Assembly (NCBI GenBank): GCA_963846715.1
Contig: CAWJXA010000008.1
Location: forward strand, 813,806 to 877,805
Direction: 5' to 3'
Source: Bog-257 sp963846715
GTDB taxonomy: Bacteria; Acidobacteriota; Terriglobia; Terriglobales; Acidobacteriaceae
DNA length: 64,000 bases
In this document: one piece after another, positions 8,843 through 18,239 of the stretch
How the letters are laid out: every line of letters starts with the position of its first letter
Numbering within the stretch: the first letter of the stretch is position 1
Notes under the pieces: model-generated
What the model was told of the DNA's origin: nothing
Databases searched by the model: none
Seen by the model: the letters and a program-made list of their open reading frames with translations, nothing else
Program-made: the position numbers and the translations under genes

Positions 8843-9130
8843 TTGCACTTGCTCTTGTCGTGGCGGGAGCTATGGGCCTACCAGCATGACCAGGAGCTGC
8901 GCAGGAATGTGATGCAGGTCAACCTCGGCGATCCCAACGAAATGGTGCGCGAACTGCTCGGCGAGCCCAGCAGCGAGGGGCCGTGCGGCTCGCTCACCGC
9001 AGTTCCTGCGGGCTGCACGGATGAGTACGTTTACCGATACTACTATTCGATCTTCAATCCGCAATATGAGGTGGTGTGGTTTGACAGCGCTGGAAAGGTG
9101 CTTGGCGAGCAGCACGTGCAAAGACCGTAG
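8843..9130 (+). CDS. Small secreted protein of unknown function, BamE/SmpA-like layout
   Basis: The 95-residue frame contains DPNEMVRELLGEPSSEGPC, a pair-of-cysteines segment, and YEVVWFDSAGKVLGEQHV, the VxxLLGxP...G layout of small BamE/SmpA-like envelope proteins. A convincing hydrophobic signal sequence (MGTRIFFFAVALALVVAGAMG) begins with ATG at 8815 but in a different frame, so a single-base indel near 8870 probably separates the true start from the body. If the frame is correct as given, the start is the TTG at 8843. The similarity is weak and the function is unknown. Confidence 0.5.
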   Translation: MHLLLSWRELWAYQHDQELRRNVMQVNLGDPNEMVRELLGEPSSEGPCGSLTAVPAGCTDEYVYRYYYSIFNPQYEVVWFDSAGKVLGEQHVQRP

Positions 9131-9615
9131 CAGAATATCTCCGCAATTGCTGTCCAGGTAGAGGTCTTTCGACTCGCGACTAGAGGTATATCCCGCTTGT
9201 ACGGGTAGTGCGGGCCTTCAGGGAATGTGTCACAACCCATGTCGCCGCTACGCGGCTCGGGAATTTTTCCCATTCACACCCGGGGCTTGCGCCCCGGGCT
9301 CAATGCGCTGCCGCCGCTGCGCGGCTGGCTCAATTAGGATTCGACCTTTTTGTCCCACTACGAAATTGCATTTCCGGTTGTGACACAGTCTCTTCAGGCC
9401 CGCGTATAGGGCAAGAAGAAAAATCGCTTAAGCTGGTGAGGTCGACAACCTCAGCAGCCTAAGCGGGGTGTTTAGCGGAAACGGAACGCTGCGCTGAAGC
9501 GCCGCACTACCCGTACAAATCGTTAAGGAACCGCTATAACTTCGCTCAGGAGAACACACTGAGGGGTTACGCAGGGAATGGCTATCCCACGTTGCGATAT
9601 ATCACATTGTGTGAC
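9131..9615. repeat. Repeat-rich intergenic region with a palindrome split by a small insertion
   Basis: The palindromic family element is present but interrupted by the insertion described at 9223-9391. Another arm, gctgaagcgccgcactacc, lies at about 9492-9510. No protein-coding feature is seen. Confidence 0.6.
9223..9391. mobile_element. MITE-like insertion with 12-bp inverted repeats and a 7-bp target duplication
   Basis: A 169-base segment has the perfect terminal repeats TGTGTCACAACC (9226-9237) and GGTTGTGACACA (9376-9387). It is flanked by direct copies of CTTCAGG (9216-9222 and 9392-9398). Removing the segment and one copy rebuilds the palindrome gcgggccttcaggcccgcg of the dispersed family. 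Internally it contains further hairpins (gccgctacgcggc, cccggggcttgcgccccggg) and no open frame. These are the marks of a non-autonomous transposed element; its helper transposase is not identified. Confidence 0.7.
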
Positions 9616-11202
9616 TTACTTGCCTACCGGTTTTGGCCCCGCCGCCTTCACCTCGGGCGGCGCGTCAAACTGCTCGAAGTTCTTGGCAAAGCGCTGGGAA
9701 AGATCGGCTGCCATCTGGTCGTAGGCGGCCTTGTCCTTCCAGGAATTCCGTGGACTCAGCAGCTCGGACGGCACTCCGGGACAGGTCTTTGGAATGCTCA
9801 ATCCGAAGGCCGGCTCAATCTCGAACTCAACCTCTGCCAGCTTGCCCTCCACCAGCGCATCGACCATGGCGCGCGTGTAGGGCAGGCTCATGCGCTTGCC
9901 GACGCCATAACCTCCGCCTTGCCAGCCGGTGTTTACCAGCCAGCATTGCGCGTTGTGCTCGCGCAGCCGACGGCCAAGCATTTCGGCATAGACCTTCGGC
10001 GGCAGCGGCATGAACGGGGCGCCAAAACAGGTGGAGAAGGTCGCCTGCGGTTCGGTGACGCCAGCTTCCGTCCCTGCAACCTTGGCGGTGTAGCCTGACA
10101 TGAAGTGGTACATGGCTTGCTCGGGAGTCAGCTTCGAAACTGGGGGTAGTACTCCGAACGCGTCCGCGGTGAGGAAGACGAGATTCCTGGGATGCCCGCC
10201 AAAGCCCGGAATCACGGCATTGTCGATGTACTCCACCGGATACGCGGCGCGGGTATTTTCGGTCTTGCTGTCGTCGTCGTAATCGGGAACGCGCGTCAGC
10301 GGATCGAGCACCACATTTTCCAGCACCGAGCCGAAGTGAAGCGCGTTGTAGATCTGCGGCTCATTCTCCGCCGAGAGGCGAATGCACTTGGCGTAGCAGC
10401 CGCCTTCAAAGTTGAAGATACCGGTCGCGCTCCATCCATGCTCGTCATCGCCGATCAGTCGGCGGCTGGGGTCGGCCGACAAGGTGGTCTTACCCGTGCC
10501 CGACAATCCGAAGAACAATGCGGTGACCCCATCAGCGCCGATGTTCGCCGAACAATGCATTGGGAAGACATTGCGCTCCGGCAACACGAAGTTCATCACA
10601 CCAAAGATGGATTTCTTCATTTCGCCGGCATATTCGGTGCCGCCAATGAGCACCAGCTTCTTGCTGAAATTAACCAGCACAAATACTTCGGAGTTGGTGC
10701 CGTCGCGCTTAGGCTCGGCCTTGAAGCCAGGAGCACTAACAATGGTGAACTCAGGTTTATGCGACTTGAGCTCTTCCGCAGTAGGACGAATAAACAATTG
10801 CCGTACAAAAAGGTTGTGCCAGGCGTATTCGTTGATTACCTGAATGGGCAACCGGTATTTCGGATCGGCGCCACAAAAAAGATCCTGCACAAAAAGCTCT
10901 TTGCCTTTGAGGTAGTCGAGCACCCGCTCATAGAGGGCGTCGAACTTATCGGGCGAGAAGGGCTGATTGGCCGAGCCCCACTTAACTTTATTTTCGGTGA
11001 CGCCATCTTTGATGGTGAACTTGTCTTTGGGGGAACGGCCGGTGCGCTTGCCAGTCTCGGCCACCAGAGAACCTCGCGCCGCCAGTTCCGCCTCACCGCG
11101 GCGCAGCGCGGCTTCCGCTAAAGGAGCCGGAAAAAGGTTGCGGTGAACTTTGTCGCTACCCAGCAACGATGTCACTTCGGGAGTTTGCAAGACGGAGGAC
11201 AT
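9616..11202 (-). CDS. pckA: Phosphoenolpyruvate carboxykinase (ATP)
   Basis: 528 residues, full length for the ATP-dependent enzyme, which converts oxaloacetate and ATP to phosphoenolpyruvate, CO2 and ADP as the entry step of gluconeogenesis. The kinase P-loop GLSGTGKTTLSADP is followed by LIGDDEHGW (metal and substrate site), and RKLVLIGGTEYAGEMKKS-type sequence precedes them (KKLVLIGGTEYAGEMKKS here). The start is ATG with AGGAG 8 bases upstream. No frame break. It stands alone on this strand. Confidence 0.97.
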   Translation of the reverse strand: MSSVLQTPEVTSLLGSDKVHRNLFPAPLAEAALRRGEAELAARGSLVAETGKRTGRSPKDKFTIKDGVTENKVKWGSANQPFSPDKFDALYERVLDYLKGKELFVQDLFCGADPKYRLPIQVINEYAWHNLFVRQLFIRPTAEELKSHKPEFTIVSAPGFKAEPKRDGTNSEVFVLVNFSKKLVLIGGTEYAGEMKKSIFGVMNFVLPERNVFPMHCSANIGADGVTALFFGLSGTGKTTLSADPSRRLIGDDEHGWSATGIFNFEGGCYAKCIRLSAENEPQIYNALHFGSVLENVVLDPLTRVPDYDDDSKTENTRAAYPVEYIDNAVIPGFGGHPRNLVFLTADAFGVLPPVSKLTPEQAMYHFMSGYTAKVAGTEAGVTEPQATFSTCFGAPFMPLPPKVYAEMLGRRLREHNAQCWLVNTGWQGGGYGVGKRMSLPYTRAMVDALVEGKLAEVEFEIEPAFGLSIPKTCPGVPSELLSPRNSWKDKAAYDQMAADLSQRFAKNFEQFDAPPEVKAAGPKPVGK

Positions 11203-11327
11203 AAAAGAGCTCCTAACCCTGAGTCGAAATTAGGCTACAAAAATGGACGACGTTCAACCATCGATTCGCTCGCGGAGTTTCCCGGAGACTCTGCGGAGTG
11301 AAATACGACAGGGCCCCGACTGAGACC

Positions 11328-11684
11328 TCAGCGGGTTACAAGTTGGTGGGCTTCGTCCACAATAGCCTGAAGATGATCGAGCGTTTCCTGAACGGTCAAG
11401 CTGTACATCTCGCGACCGTTATCTTCGCCCGATTCGATGGCCCACTTCAAATAATGGCCGGCGATCTGGACGGCCATTGGATCCGTAATAACTTTCCCTG
11501 TCTGCCGGTGATGCTCGACCCACGCAGGATGAGGAAGCGCGATCCAGACTGGACGGTCCTCCACCAGAAACTTGATGTCGACCGCATCGGCGTGCCGCGT
11601 GGCAATGGCAACGATCAGCGCTTGATATCGACAGTGCACGGGCTTGCCCGTCCAGCGGTCTATGGCCTGGAAGTCGTCGTACAT
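11328..11684 (-). CDS. Hypothetical cytosolic protein
   Basis: About 118 residues from the internal ATG (MYDDFQAIDRWTGKPV); the longer 132-residue frame begins without a good ribosome-binding site. The sequence is soluble, with no signal peptide or membrane segment. It contains HCRYQALIVAIATRHADAVD and an acidic helical C-terminus (SLTVQETLDHLQAIVDEAHQ). I do not recognise a family. Confidence 0.55.
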   Translation of the reverse strand: MYDDFQAIDRWTGKPVHCRYQALIVAIATRHADAVDIKFLVEDRPVWIALPHPAWVEHHRQTGKVITDPMAVQIAGHYLKWAIESGEDNGREMYSLTVQETLDHLQAIVDEAHQLVTR

Positions 11685-11785
11685 AATCCAGTTAGAACTA
11701 TAGCCGACGCCTAGTGGCGACCGCAATCATCCTGAAAACGGGTGTCCTAAGATGGGATTCCCGGCTCAAGCAGGTGAGCCGGCGA

Positions 11786-12926
11786 CTACGTGCGTTCCCT
11801 GGCTTCGCCCAGGACGACTTTCACATCCATCTTGCGCTTGCTTCGATAGATGGTCACGGTGACGGTGTCGCCGGCGCGATGCTTATTCATCGCGTTCGCG
11901 AGGTCCTGCTGGTCGCCAATGGAATCGCCATCGATGGCAATAATCAAATCTCCACCAATCATGATTGGCGTATTACCGAGATACGCGCGCTGGTTCCCTC
12001 CACGCAAGCCGGCCTGGTCAGCGGCGCCACCTGGAAGAGCGCGAACAATCAGGACACCATAGTCGGCAGGCAGTCCCATCTCCTGCGCCAGTTCAGGCCC
12101 GATTGGCAATGTGGTTATACCCAAGGTCGGCCGTCGCACCGTACCGAGAGTGATCAGATCGTTGAGCACGGCCTTGGCCACGTTGATGGGAATCGCGAAG
12201 CCGATGCCCGCGCTTTGGTTGGAACCTCCGGTGGCAATCAAGCTGTTGATGCCGATCACTTCGCCGTGCGAGTTCAAGAGCGGCCCGCCCGGAGTTTCCA
12301 GGATTGATGGCTGCATCGGTCTGAATAGCTTCTTCGATGTACGACCCTTCCGGGCTACGGATGGGGCGAAGCGAGCTGATGATACCGCGAGTCATGGTTC
12401 CTGCAAGCCCGAAGGGGTTACCGATGGCGAAGGTTTTCTGCCCAACCTGCAGGTTCTTGGAATCACCCAGTACGGCCGGAACCACGCCGGGCGCGTCAAT
12501 CTTGATGACTGCCAGGTCATGGCCGCGGTCGCGTCCGATGACCTCCGCTTTGTAGGTCTTTTTGTTATGCAGCGTCACTTCCACCTGCGTCGCGTTGCCC
12601 ACTACGTGGAAGTTAGTAAGGATGTGTCCTTCCTTGTCGATGATGAAGCCCGAGCCTTGGCCTTCTTCCGGCACCGGTCCATAGAAGAAGTCGTACGCCA
12701 TAGTCTTCGAAGTAATGTTGACGACCGACGGGATGGCCTTGTGATAGACCTCGATGTTATTTTGCTCGTCGGCATCCAGCGTCGGAGGTCCCGCAGCTTC
12801 GCTGAGTTCGACATGCGTGGGGCGCGCGATCCAGTTCGGCGCAGTGACTTCGCTGTGATGGGTGGTGTACCAGTAGAAGGCTCCCGCGAGAATGATTCCG
12901 AGAAGAAAGGGACGTGCGAATTTCAT
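11786..12926 (-). CDS. HtrA/DegP-type serine protease with PDZ domain, frameshifted in the catalytic motif
   Basis: The first frame (12926 down to about 12290) gives an N-terminal membrane anchor (LLGIILAGAFYWY) and a trypsin-like domain with the triad His (LTNFHVVG), Asp (GHDLAVIKID) and the beginning of the Ser motif (DAAINPGNSG). The rest, GGPLLNSHGEVIGINSLIAT through a PDZ domain (GGDLIIAIDGDSIGDQQDLA), lies in another frame ending at 11786. One extra G in the run GGGCGGG at about 12,288-12,292 explains the shift, and removing it restores the family motif GNSGGP. Full length would be about 380 residues. S1C proteases of this kind act in the periplasm on misfolded proteins. A sequencing indel is likely, because both halves are well conserved. 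Confidence 0.8.
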
Positions 12927-13073
12927 AGGTGTTGTGAAGTCGATCTTTGCTTCGTAGCTGCCGCAGTGGGAAAGACGGGCAACTCATAAAAGTGTACCGA
13001 ATGAGGGAAGATTGCGCGAATGAGAAGAAAAGCAGTAGCCAGTTGTCGGTTGCCAGTTTCTAATATCGCGTTT

Positions 13074-13715
13074 TCACGAACTGGAAGAGCTTTTACCGCC
13101 TTTATCGGACTCTATTTTTTGTAAATCGCGCCAGATCTGTTCGACCTGCCGTTCAGCCTCTTCGGGCGAACCGGAGTTGTCGATCACGTAATCCGCCCGT
13201 CGGGCCTTCTCTTCATCCGAGAACTGGGCAGCGCTCCGGCGTTCGACCTCGGCACGCGCCGCTTCGAGCGGCAAATTAACGCGTTGAGCAAAGCGCTGAA
13301 CTTTCTGTCCGAAGTCGCAGGTCACGACAATGATCTTGTCGAAATCTTTCGCCACCCCAGCCTCGAGAAGCAGCGCGGCTTCGACAACCGCAATGCCATT
13401 CGGATCGGTCTGTTCGGCCTCCGACATCCAGCGATTCTGCCGCTTCACAACCTCAGGATGGACGATGGCATTCAACTCGCCAATGCGGCCAGGAAAGACC
13501 ACGTTGGCAAGCTTGCCCCGGTTGATGGCCCCGTCTTCATTGAGGATTTCGCGGCCGAAGGCGCGGACAATTTCGTCATAGGTAGGAGTTCCCGGCTCAT
13601 AAACCTGATGCGCGAGTGCGTCAGCCTGAAGGAAATGCGCACCACGTTTGACCAGCATCGCCGCAATGGAAGACTTGCCGCACGCGATGCCACCAGTAAG
13701 GCCTATCCGCAGCAT
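13074..13715 (-). CDS. coaE: Dephospho-CoA kinase
   Basis: About 213 residues from the ATG of MLRIGLTGGIACGKS. It performs the last step of coenzyme A synthesis, phosphorylating the 3'-hydroxyl of dephospho-CoA. The Walker A GLTGGIACGKSS opens the protein. QADALAHQVYEPG and VVEAALLLEAG are the usual lid and core motifs. The C-terminal tail is Lys/Ser-rich. It follows folD on the same strand with an 87-base gap and precedes htrA, so the three may be cotranscribed. Confidence 0.93.
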   Translation of the reverse strand: MLRIGLTGGIACGKSSIAAMLVKRGAHFLQADALAHQVYEPGTPTYDEIVRAFGREILNEDGAINRGKLANVVFPGRIGELNAIVHPEVVKRQNRWMSEAEQTDPNGIAVVEAALLLEAGVAKDFDKIIVVTCDFGQKVQRFAQRVNLPLEAARAEVERRSAAQFSDEEKARRADYVIDNSGSPEEAERQVEQIWRDLQKIESDKGGKSSSSS

Positions 13716-13802
13716 GGATGTGCACATGTCATCAGGAATTTTGCAAATGCCGGAACTGACATAGGTCCGTTAGGCCTGATGCAGTATATACGTGGGTTTC
13801 TC

Positions 13803-14745
13803 CTAGCGGGTTGCTGCAACTCCTACCATGTTTCCTCTGCGCAGCTTAGCCGCCTTCACGGTGTTGCTCATCAGCATTGCGATGGTGAGTGGGCCCACGC
13901 CCCCGGGTACAGGAGTCATCGCTCCTGCCACTTCGGCAACTTTGGGATGAACATCTCCCATCAGAGTGGAGCCTTTGGCCGCGAAATCGCGCTCACGCTT
14001 CTCGTTTCCGGCAAAGAACTCGCTTAAACTCGGCGGGATCAGTCACCGTATTCATGCCTACATCAATCACCGTCGCCCCAGGTTTCACGAAGTCAGGCGT
14101 AATCATTCCTGCCTTGCCAATGGCAGCCACCAGAATGTCAGCTCGACGGCAGACCGTAGCCAAATCGCGAGTCTTGGAGTGACAGACTGTAACCGTGGCA
14201 TTGCCGTTGAGCAGGAGCATCGCGACGGGCTTGCCGACGATATCGCTGCGACCCACCACCACGGCTTCAGCGCCCGCGACGGCAATCCCACTGCGTTTCA
14301 AAATTTCGATGATGCCGGCCGGCGTACACGGCACCAGTCCCGGGCGCTGGGTTGAAAGATAGCCGACATTCATGGGATGGAATCCGTCCACGTCCTTGTC
14401 GGGCGACACCGCGAGCAGCACCTTCTTAGCGTCAACCTGCGGGGGCAAAGGCAATTGCACGAGGATGCCGTCGATCTCGTAGCGGCGGTTCAGATCTTCA
14501 ACTAGTGTCAGTAATTCATCCGTAGTGACACTGTCTGGCGGTGTGTGCGTCTCACTGTAGATGCCTAGCTGCTCGCAACTCTTCACTTTGTTGCGAACGT
14601 AAATCTCCGAGGCTGGATTGTGGCCCACCAGCACCACCGCCAAACCGGGACGAAGCCCGGCCGCAGTCAGTTCTTTTACCTGCTCGCCGACTTCGGTCTT
14701 GATCTGCGCTGCTATTTTGGTGCCGTCGAGAATAATGGCCGACAT
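13803..14745 (-). CDS. folD: Methylenetetrahydrofolate dehydrogenase/cyclohydrolase, single-base frameshift near the 3' end
   Basis: FolD interconverts 5,10-methylene- and 10-formyl-tetrahydrofolate. The ATG at 14745 follows TTGGAGG. The main frame carries VLVGHNPASEIYVRNKVK, GILVQLPLPPQ, DVDGFHPMNVG and the NADP-site VVGRSDIVGKPVAMLLL, then runs into a stop at 13993. The remaining family motif, ITPVPGGVGPLTIAML-like (MTPVPGGVGPLTIAMLMSNT), is in another frame ending at 13803. The break lies in the short T run around 14,013-14,016. FolD is normally indispensable, so a base-calling indel is more likely than a dead gene. Confidence 0.88.
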
Positions 14746-14879
14746 TCGATCCTCCAACCAGGAAAGCTCTATCTTATCGCGCCCTGGGCGCGATTCGGCA
14801 GAACGAGATGGTCGCGCAAAGGCGCAGGAGAGTCAGCTCCCCCAGGCGGTCGACAGTAAGGGTTGGTTACGGAGATTCG

Positions 14880-15810
14880 CTAGTGGAACAGCGCTGCGAA
14901 GAATGAGCTGACCTTGCCGAAAAAACCATGCTTCTGTTCTTTTTGCGCGACCACCGGGGTCTGCTGCCGGGCCTCTGGTTTCGGGGTCGCGGGAGGGGGC
15001 AGCACAACCGGGTCAAGCTGTAACGGCTGGTTGTGTTCCAGCTTCAGGCTGGCGACAACTCCGGTAAGGTCTGGCTCGGGATCGTCGGCACGGAAGATAA
15101 GCGGCGCACTAACCGCAAGATGTACATTCTGGTCCACCGGAGCTGCCTTGGGAACTGGTGGTGTCGGCTTCGGATTCCACCGGGGGCCGGGGCGGCGCCG
15201 CTTTGGCTGCCTGTGTCGGAAGGGAGATCGGACAGCCGCAGTTTTGCTTGGTGGCGGAGGCTTCACTGAGATGCCCGCCTTTGAAAAGGACAGCCTCGTT
15301 TGGTTTGACCTGGTACGTGGCATCGCCCATGGTCTCCGACACCACGATGGCGGCTACGTTCCACGGTAAAGACTGAACACAAGTGTCGCCTTGCGGTGCC
15401 ACCTTGACGGCGACGTGGACGGTGCCCGGGCCGGGAAGCAGCAGACGTAAATCCGGGGTCAGGAGTGTATCCGCGGCGGCGCCGAGAGGATAATTCATCT
15501 CCAAGTTGCCGCTATTCAAGCTGAACAGCAGCTCGCGTCCATTCTGCGACGCGTTAACCGAGAGATTCGTGCCGGTGCAAACCATCACGTTGCCACCCCG
15601 CTCCAGCTTCAGGGTTGCGGTTTGCGCTCCGGCGGCGATCGAGGAGCCACTTAAGACACTAGTGCCGGAGCCTGCAAGGACCACGGCTCCCTTTACCCTG
15701 GCGTCCGTCGCATAGAGTTCCCCTAAGGTTTGCTGTCCTTCGGCCGGGCGAAGCATCCCAAGGACGAGCACACCTGGCAGCAAAAGAAAGCGATGGAGAG
15801 ACGACAGCAT
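14880..15810 (-). CDS. Secreted FecR-like/hypothetical protein with Pro-rich C-terminus, frameshifted
   Basis: A signal peptide (LLLPGVLVLGMLRPAEG) is followed by a ~150-residue beta-rich domain (LKLERGGNVMVCTGTNLSVN, ELLFSLNSGNLEMNYPLG) of the general FecR type and a Cys cluster (KQNCGCPIS). The frame ends at 15109, but a second frame continues as PTPPVPKAAPVDQNVHLAV through a Pro-rich stretch to HGFFGKVSSFFAALFH at 14880. The shift lies near 15,165-15,180. Joined length is about 310 residues. Function unknown; envelope location is likely. Confidence 0.6.
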
Positions 15811-15884
15811 GAGTTACATAATGCCGGACAAACGGGGCATAATCGACGATAACACCGTGGAGAACACTTCAACAATGCAAGTTC

Positions 15885-17216
15885 ATGGCTATCGTGGGCC
15901 GGGTTGAAGCGCTCCGCGCGGAGCCTCTCAGGTTTGAAGGCCCGCTCCCAAACGGTTACCCTTGGAACATCCGCATGGCAAGTAACGGCAGGAACGGGCG
16001 GCCATATCCGAAGCTGGTTTTCGGCGAAACCCTCAGCGTCGCAGTTCAGACCTTTCGTAGCAACAAGCTTCGCTTCATCTTGACGGCGCTTGGCATGGTC
16101 ATTGGTACCGCTTCGCTGATTTTGGTGGTCACCGTTGGGCTTACCGGCAAGCAATACATCATTCAGCAGATCCAGAATATCGGCTCGAACATGATGGCAG
16201 CAGAGTACGAGGGCGGCGACAAATATGGCAGCCAGACCACCAGCGACCTGCTGACCCTGGCGGATTTGGACGCAGTGCGTGAGCGCGTCCCGGGCATTAG
16301 TGCTTCATCGCCGATGATTGAATTTCACGACCACGTTCCCGTACCCGGCGGTCAGGAGCGCGACATTCTTGTGCTGGGTGTGTCGTGGCAGTATCGCTAC
16401 GTCCGCAACCTGAACATCCTGGCCGGGCGCTTTTTCGATGATGGCGACACTCGCGCTCGCAACAAGGTAGGGCTGATTACCCAGAATCTCGCCAACACTC
16501 TTTATGGGTCCCAGGATGCAGCCATCGGGAAGGAGATTAAGCTCAGTAGTTTGCCCTTCACCGTGATAGGAACGTTCAAGGAGCGGGTCGACACCTTCGG
16601 CGAGTCGGAAATTTCGGACAATACCATCCTGATTCCCTACACGGTGGCGCAGTTCTTCACCGCGAACGACAAAGTAAAGCAACTGTTCTTTTCGGTGTCC
16701 GACTCGGCCGAGGTTCCCCGTGCCACACAAGAAATTCAGGACGTACTGCAATCGCGCCATCGCCCGGAATCGGTGTACAAGGTCTACAACCTGACCCAGC
16801 TTCTGTCGGTCGCTGCCAAGACGGCCAACACCTTAACAACCGTATTGCTGCTCATCTCGGTCTTCACGCTGCTGGTCAGTGGCGTAGGCATCATGAATAT
16901 CATGCTGGCCACGGTGAATTCCCGTATTCGCGAGATTGGCGTGCGCAAGGCCGTTGGGGCAACCAACTCCGAAATCCGCGCTCAATTCTTGACCGAAGCG
17001 ATACTGATATCACTTGTAGGCGGGTTTCTGGGGACTTTCATCGGGCTGGCCCTGCCGTTCTCCATACGCTTTATCACTAACTACCGGGTGCCGATCTCAG
17101 GGTGGTCAGTCATCATCGCGGTGGTAGTTTCGAGCCTGGTAGGTGTGATATTCGGGACCGCGCCTGCTGCCCGGGCTGCGAACCTGGATCCGGTGGAAAG
17201 TCTGCGTTACGAGTAG
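15885..17216 (+). CDS. ABC transporter permease, MacB/FtsX type
   Basis: 443 residues. A first transmembrane helix (FILTALGMVIGTASLILVVTV) is followed by a ~210-residue periplasmic MacB-like domain, then three helices in the FtsX region with the signature GIMNIMLATVNSRIREIGVRKAVGA, ending AANLDPVESLRYE as in most MacB permeases. Such permeases act with an ATPase and a periplasmic adaptor to move peptides, lipoproteins or drugs; neither partner is beside it. The first 30 residues are atypical, so the start may be the ATG at 15975. A hairpin follows the stop. Confidence 0.88.
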   Translation: MAIVGRVEALRAEPLRFEGPLPNGYPWNIRMASNGRNGRPYPKLVFGETLSVAVQTFRSNKLRFILTALGMVIGTASLILVVTVGLTGKQYIIQQIQNIGSNMMAAEYEGGDKYGSQTTSDLLTLADLDAVRERVPGISASSPMIEFHDHVPVPGGQERDILVLGVSWQYRYVRNLNILAGRFFDDGDTRARNKVGLITQNLANTLYGSQDAAIGKEIKLSSLPFTVIGTFKERVDTFGESEISDNTILIPYTVAQFFTANDKVKQLFFSVSDSAEVPRATQEIQDVLQSRHRPESVYKVYNLTQLLSVAAKTANTLTTVLLLISVFTLLVSGVGIMNIMLATVNSRIREIGVRKAVGATNSEIRAQFLTEAILISLVGGFLGTFIGLALPFSIRFITNYRVPISGWSVIIAVVVSSLVGVIFGTAPAARAANLDPVESLRYE

Positions 17217-17240
17217 CCTCTCGGCTGGGGAGCAAATAGG

Positions 17241-17268
17241 AGAGCCCAAGCCGTTTAGCCTGGGCTCT
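17241..17268 (+). terminator. Probable intrinsic terminator after the ABC permease gene
   Basis: AGAGCCCA and TGGGCTCT form an 8-bp stem around a 12-base loop, 24 bases after the permease stop codon. The following T-tract is weak (tcacttt). Confidence 0.5.
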
Positions 17269-17366
17269 TCACTTTCGCTTGGGTCCGCCGGTCAACGTCT
17301 CGTTTCTGGCGTGGCTTGCGTTCCGTTCCAGTTAAGGTTGAGCGAATCTTGTCACCGTATCCGCCG

Positions 17367-17591
17367 CTACATCACGAGGGCGATGCTTTCCAGTTCTCGT
17401 TGGAAGGCCTCCAGAGTCCCACCCAGCAATCCCGCCCTGCTTACCGCATTGCGGGCTTCTTCGGCGGAGACACCGTAACCGTGGCCAGCGAGGAACATCT
17501 GGATTAACTCCGTTGCATCCTTGCAGTCGAATCCCTGGAGCAACTCGGTCCTCAGCGCCGTTAATTCGGGGACGGAAAATTTCTCTGCCAT
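17367..17591 (-). CDS. Small hypothetical protein
   Basis: 74 residues, acidic and helical: KFSVPELTALRTELLQGFDC, then MFLAGHGYGVSAEEARNAVS and QRELESIALVM. The ATG is preceded by a clear GGAGGTGA ribosome-binding site, which supports it being real. There is no membrane segment. I do not recognise the family; it might be a small regulatory or adaptor protein. Confidence 0.6.
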   Translation of the reverse strand: MAEKFSVPELTALRTELLQGFDCKDATELIQMFLAGHGYGVSAEEARNAVSRAGLLGGTLEAFQRELESIALVM

Positions 17592-17979
17592 CGTTCACCT
17601 CACCTCCGACCCTTACGGGCTTTGCATGTTAGACGGATCAGACAGCTATTAAGTTGCAGGCAATTGAAATACCGAACTTGATGCCTATCCAGCCGTCATG
17701 CCAGGTTTTTGCAAGTTCCAACCCATTGATGCCAAGATAGTTGCATTTAGACAGCGGGAAACGTGTTTGAGGCTGTCATTTCTGCCACAAATGCAAGACG
17801 GCCGGCAACCCGCAACCGCAAGAATTTGCGCAGATTTGGAGGTGAAATGCTCTTCGAGGCTCCGCGGTGGGTTTTATTTCGGGAAAAATGGGCGATTTCC
17901 ACCAATGGGAAGGTTGAACTCCCGTCATATCACCGGGCTTCGGAGAGCGAGTCTGGGCTTGGAGGAATGGGCTGCAAGT
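17592..17979. other. Intergenic, no gene recognised
   Basis: The overlapping + frames are compositionally poor and have no recognisable domain. No strong hairpin or repeat of the dispersed family was seen. Confidence 0.4.
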
Positions 17980-18147
17980 TCAGAGTTGCTCGATCGTCGC
18001 TTCCGGTTCCAGCAGGATCGGAATGCCATTGCGAATGGGATAAACGCGCTTGCACTCGTTGCACTTAAGACTGTCTTCGCCGCGCAAAACCAGCGGCTTG
18101 CGACAGACTGGGCACGCCATGACTTCCAGCAGCTCCGGGCTGATCAT
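17980..18147 (-). CDS. Trm112 family zinc-binding protein
   Basis: 55 residues from the inner ATG (MISPELLEVMACPVC), 63 if the upstream start is used. It has the Trm112/UPF0434 pattern: two CxxC pairs (CPVC and CNEC) for zinc, LVLRGEDSLKCNECKRVYPI, then the conserved NGIPILLEPEA. In eukaryotes Trm112 activates methyltransferases; bacterial relatives are usually single small proteins of less certain role. It is divergent from sppA. Confidence 0.85.
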   Translation of the reverse strand: MISPELLEVMACPVCRKPLVLRGEDSLKCNECKRVYPIRNGIPILLEPEATIEQL

Positions 18148-18239
18148 AACCAGCAATTCTAGCAGCCTCATCGACGCTTTTATATAGCCGATTTGGTCAT
18201 GCGGATGTCCGGTCGCTCTGCTAGACTTACTTTTCCCGT

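Noticed and set aside
10192..11121. A 309-codon plus-strand open frame opposite pckA
   Set aside because: It lies antisense to intact pckA and shows no family motif.
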